From contig JAHBMJ010001931.1 of the NCBI GenBank assembly GCA_018398765.1, positions 1-18,536 on the forward strand: 18,536 nt of DNA, in the 5' to 3' direction. Both the position numbers and the translations under genes were made by a program. Below the pieces are notes generated by a model that was not told the DNA's origin, made no database searches, and was given only the letters and a program-made list of their open reading frames with translations. Every line of letters starts with the position of its first letter. The first letter of the stretch is position 1. The stretch is from Chromera velia (taxonomy: Eukaryota; Sar; Chromeraceae). This document shows, one piece after another, positions 17,886-18,536 of this stretch.

Positions 17886-18536
17886 CTAGGAGAGGGATGA
17901 GTCAGAAATACATTCATGCATAGATGAAGAGGGAGGAGAAGAGAAGTCAAGAGAAAGAGAGACAGCCGCATACTGCTTTGCGACCTCAGGGCGTGACTCA
18001 ACCATGTAAGAAGAGAGATAACAAAGAAGCAGAGGGTCGATCAAAGGAATATCAATTACCGACTTAGACTTCCCACTCTTAAAGGTCTATGCCCCGGTCA
18101 GTCTGACCTCCACCCCCCTTCTTTCATCCTTTAGGTGCAGACCAGCGGCTGGCAGGAAGTTGGACTTCTCGCAAAGCGAGGGAAGGATTCAACGACCTGC
18201 TTCATCAAGATTTGAACATAGAGACTTAGTATGCATGAATTCAAGTGAGTGTCCGTCTGCATTCCTATTCCCTTCATGCCCCGTCCCGGTTTCCGTCTCT
18301 ATTTCCCTTTCCCACGTGACCCTTTTTGGGCACTCGCTAGCCAGGTGTGCATTCAGGTCCCCCATCATCATAATTCGCAGATCTGACAGAGAGACAGCAC
18401 ATAACGCCTCCAACAATTCTTCTCTCTCTTTATTTACCCGTTTTCTGGAACCTCTATGGTCTGAATTGGCATGCAGAAGATACATACCAAAGACATGCAG
18501 CATTCGGGTACGTGGACTATCTTCCCCCCCCCCCCC
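17886..18536 (-). pseudogene. LINE APE-type endonuclease, C-terminal part, broken
   Basis: The frame enters from the window edge and reads MLHVFGMYLLHANSD, then IMMMGDLNAHLASE. GDLN fits the GDxN motif of the endonuclease/exonuclease/phosphatase fold, which nicks target DNA to prime reverse transcription. GNRNADGHSLEFMHTKSL follows, as in LINE endonucleases. After a TGA at 18189 and a TAG at 18087 the same frame gives KSGKSKSVIDIPLIDPLLL, which fits the SxxD strand. The last catalytic motif (SDH) is not seen; SDSSLS just before a TAG at 17886 may be its decayed remnant. The N-terminal catalytic residues lie outside the window. Confidence 0.7.

Larger units (their letters stand above)
15370..18536 (-). 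mobile_element. long LINE-type non-LTR retrotransposon, degenerate, runs off right edge
   Basis: One element on the - strand carries, in order, an APE-type endonuclease part, a linker, a reverse transcriptase and a C-terminal region. All lie in one reading frame from the window edge to about 15900, and in a shifted frame from there to about 15370. Four in-frame stops (TGA 18189, TAG 18087, TAG 17886, TAG 17208), one frameshift and two further stops (TAA 15416, TAG 15398) make it inactive as assembled. Its 5' end is outside the window and its 3' terminus is not clearly defined. Confidence 0.85.

Noticed and set aside
15398-18191. TAG reassigned as a sense codon, since several LINE breaks are TAG
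   Set aside because: Other breaks are TGA and TAA, and a frameshift is also present. The TAG at 10084 does not align with one constant residue in the other copies. Ordinary decay explains it.

Overview
This is a eukaryotic nuclear window. It has interrupted reading frames with GT-AG junctions, dense microsatellites (GT/CA, TA, GAT, AATC, AAAG), long homopolymer C runs, one unresolved base (15137) and several decayed non-LTR retrotransposons. The style fits a protist, perhaps an alveolate such as a chromerid alga, but nothing seen here is diagnostic of a species.

Layout. 1-323: a GT microsatellite, then a possible terminal exon of a gene whose body lies outside the window. 324-3500: no convincing gene; pyrimidine/purine-rich low-complexity DNA, a 44-bp-period duplication, a short retroposon-like copy (2790-2870) and a 52-bp repeat (3118-3169). 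3552-6178: gene A on the + strand, best read as four exons. It has a basic N-terminal region, a compact globular segment split by an intron (possibly PH-like) and an acidic C-terminus. About 6328-9080: gene B on the + strand, a Pro/Ser/Arg-rich protein whose exact exons I cannot resolve because frames switch around poly-C runs; a probable intron carries three copies of a 39-bp unit. 9081-10020: AT-rich DNA with a 66-bp insert between perfect 14-bp direct repeats (the second copy of the 52-bp repeat, inverted), degenerate GGTTAAA-like DNA and a long CA/TA microsatellite.

The right half is mostly mobile DNA. Three fragments of related LINE-type elements are recognisable: a + strand copy (10021 to about 11150), a - strand 5'-truncated copy (about 12830 to 12148) and a - strand long copy that runs off the right edge (18536 to about 15370). 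The long copy carries an APE-type endonuclease part, a linker, a full set of reverse transcriptase palm motifs with YADD, and a C-terminal region. It is broken by several stops and one frameshift. At 11322-11530 two copies of one 3'-end repeat family sit tail to tail around a TA microsatellite. A 699-bp AT-rich foldback element (MITE-like) occupies 12856-13554.

The most interesting signal is RNA-like. Three copies of the 3'-end family share a stem-loop just before a CCTAGG-type motif and a tetranucleotide tail, and one copy shows paired substitutions that keep the stem (GTCTC/GAGAC to GTTTC/GAAAC). A different LINE 3' end at 11104-11147 has the same order: stem, CCTAGG, spacer, tetranucleotide tail. 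This suggests a 3' recognition structure for the reverse transcriptase.
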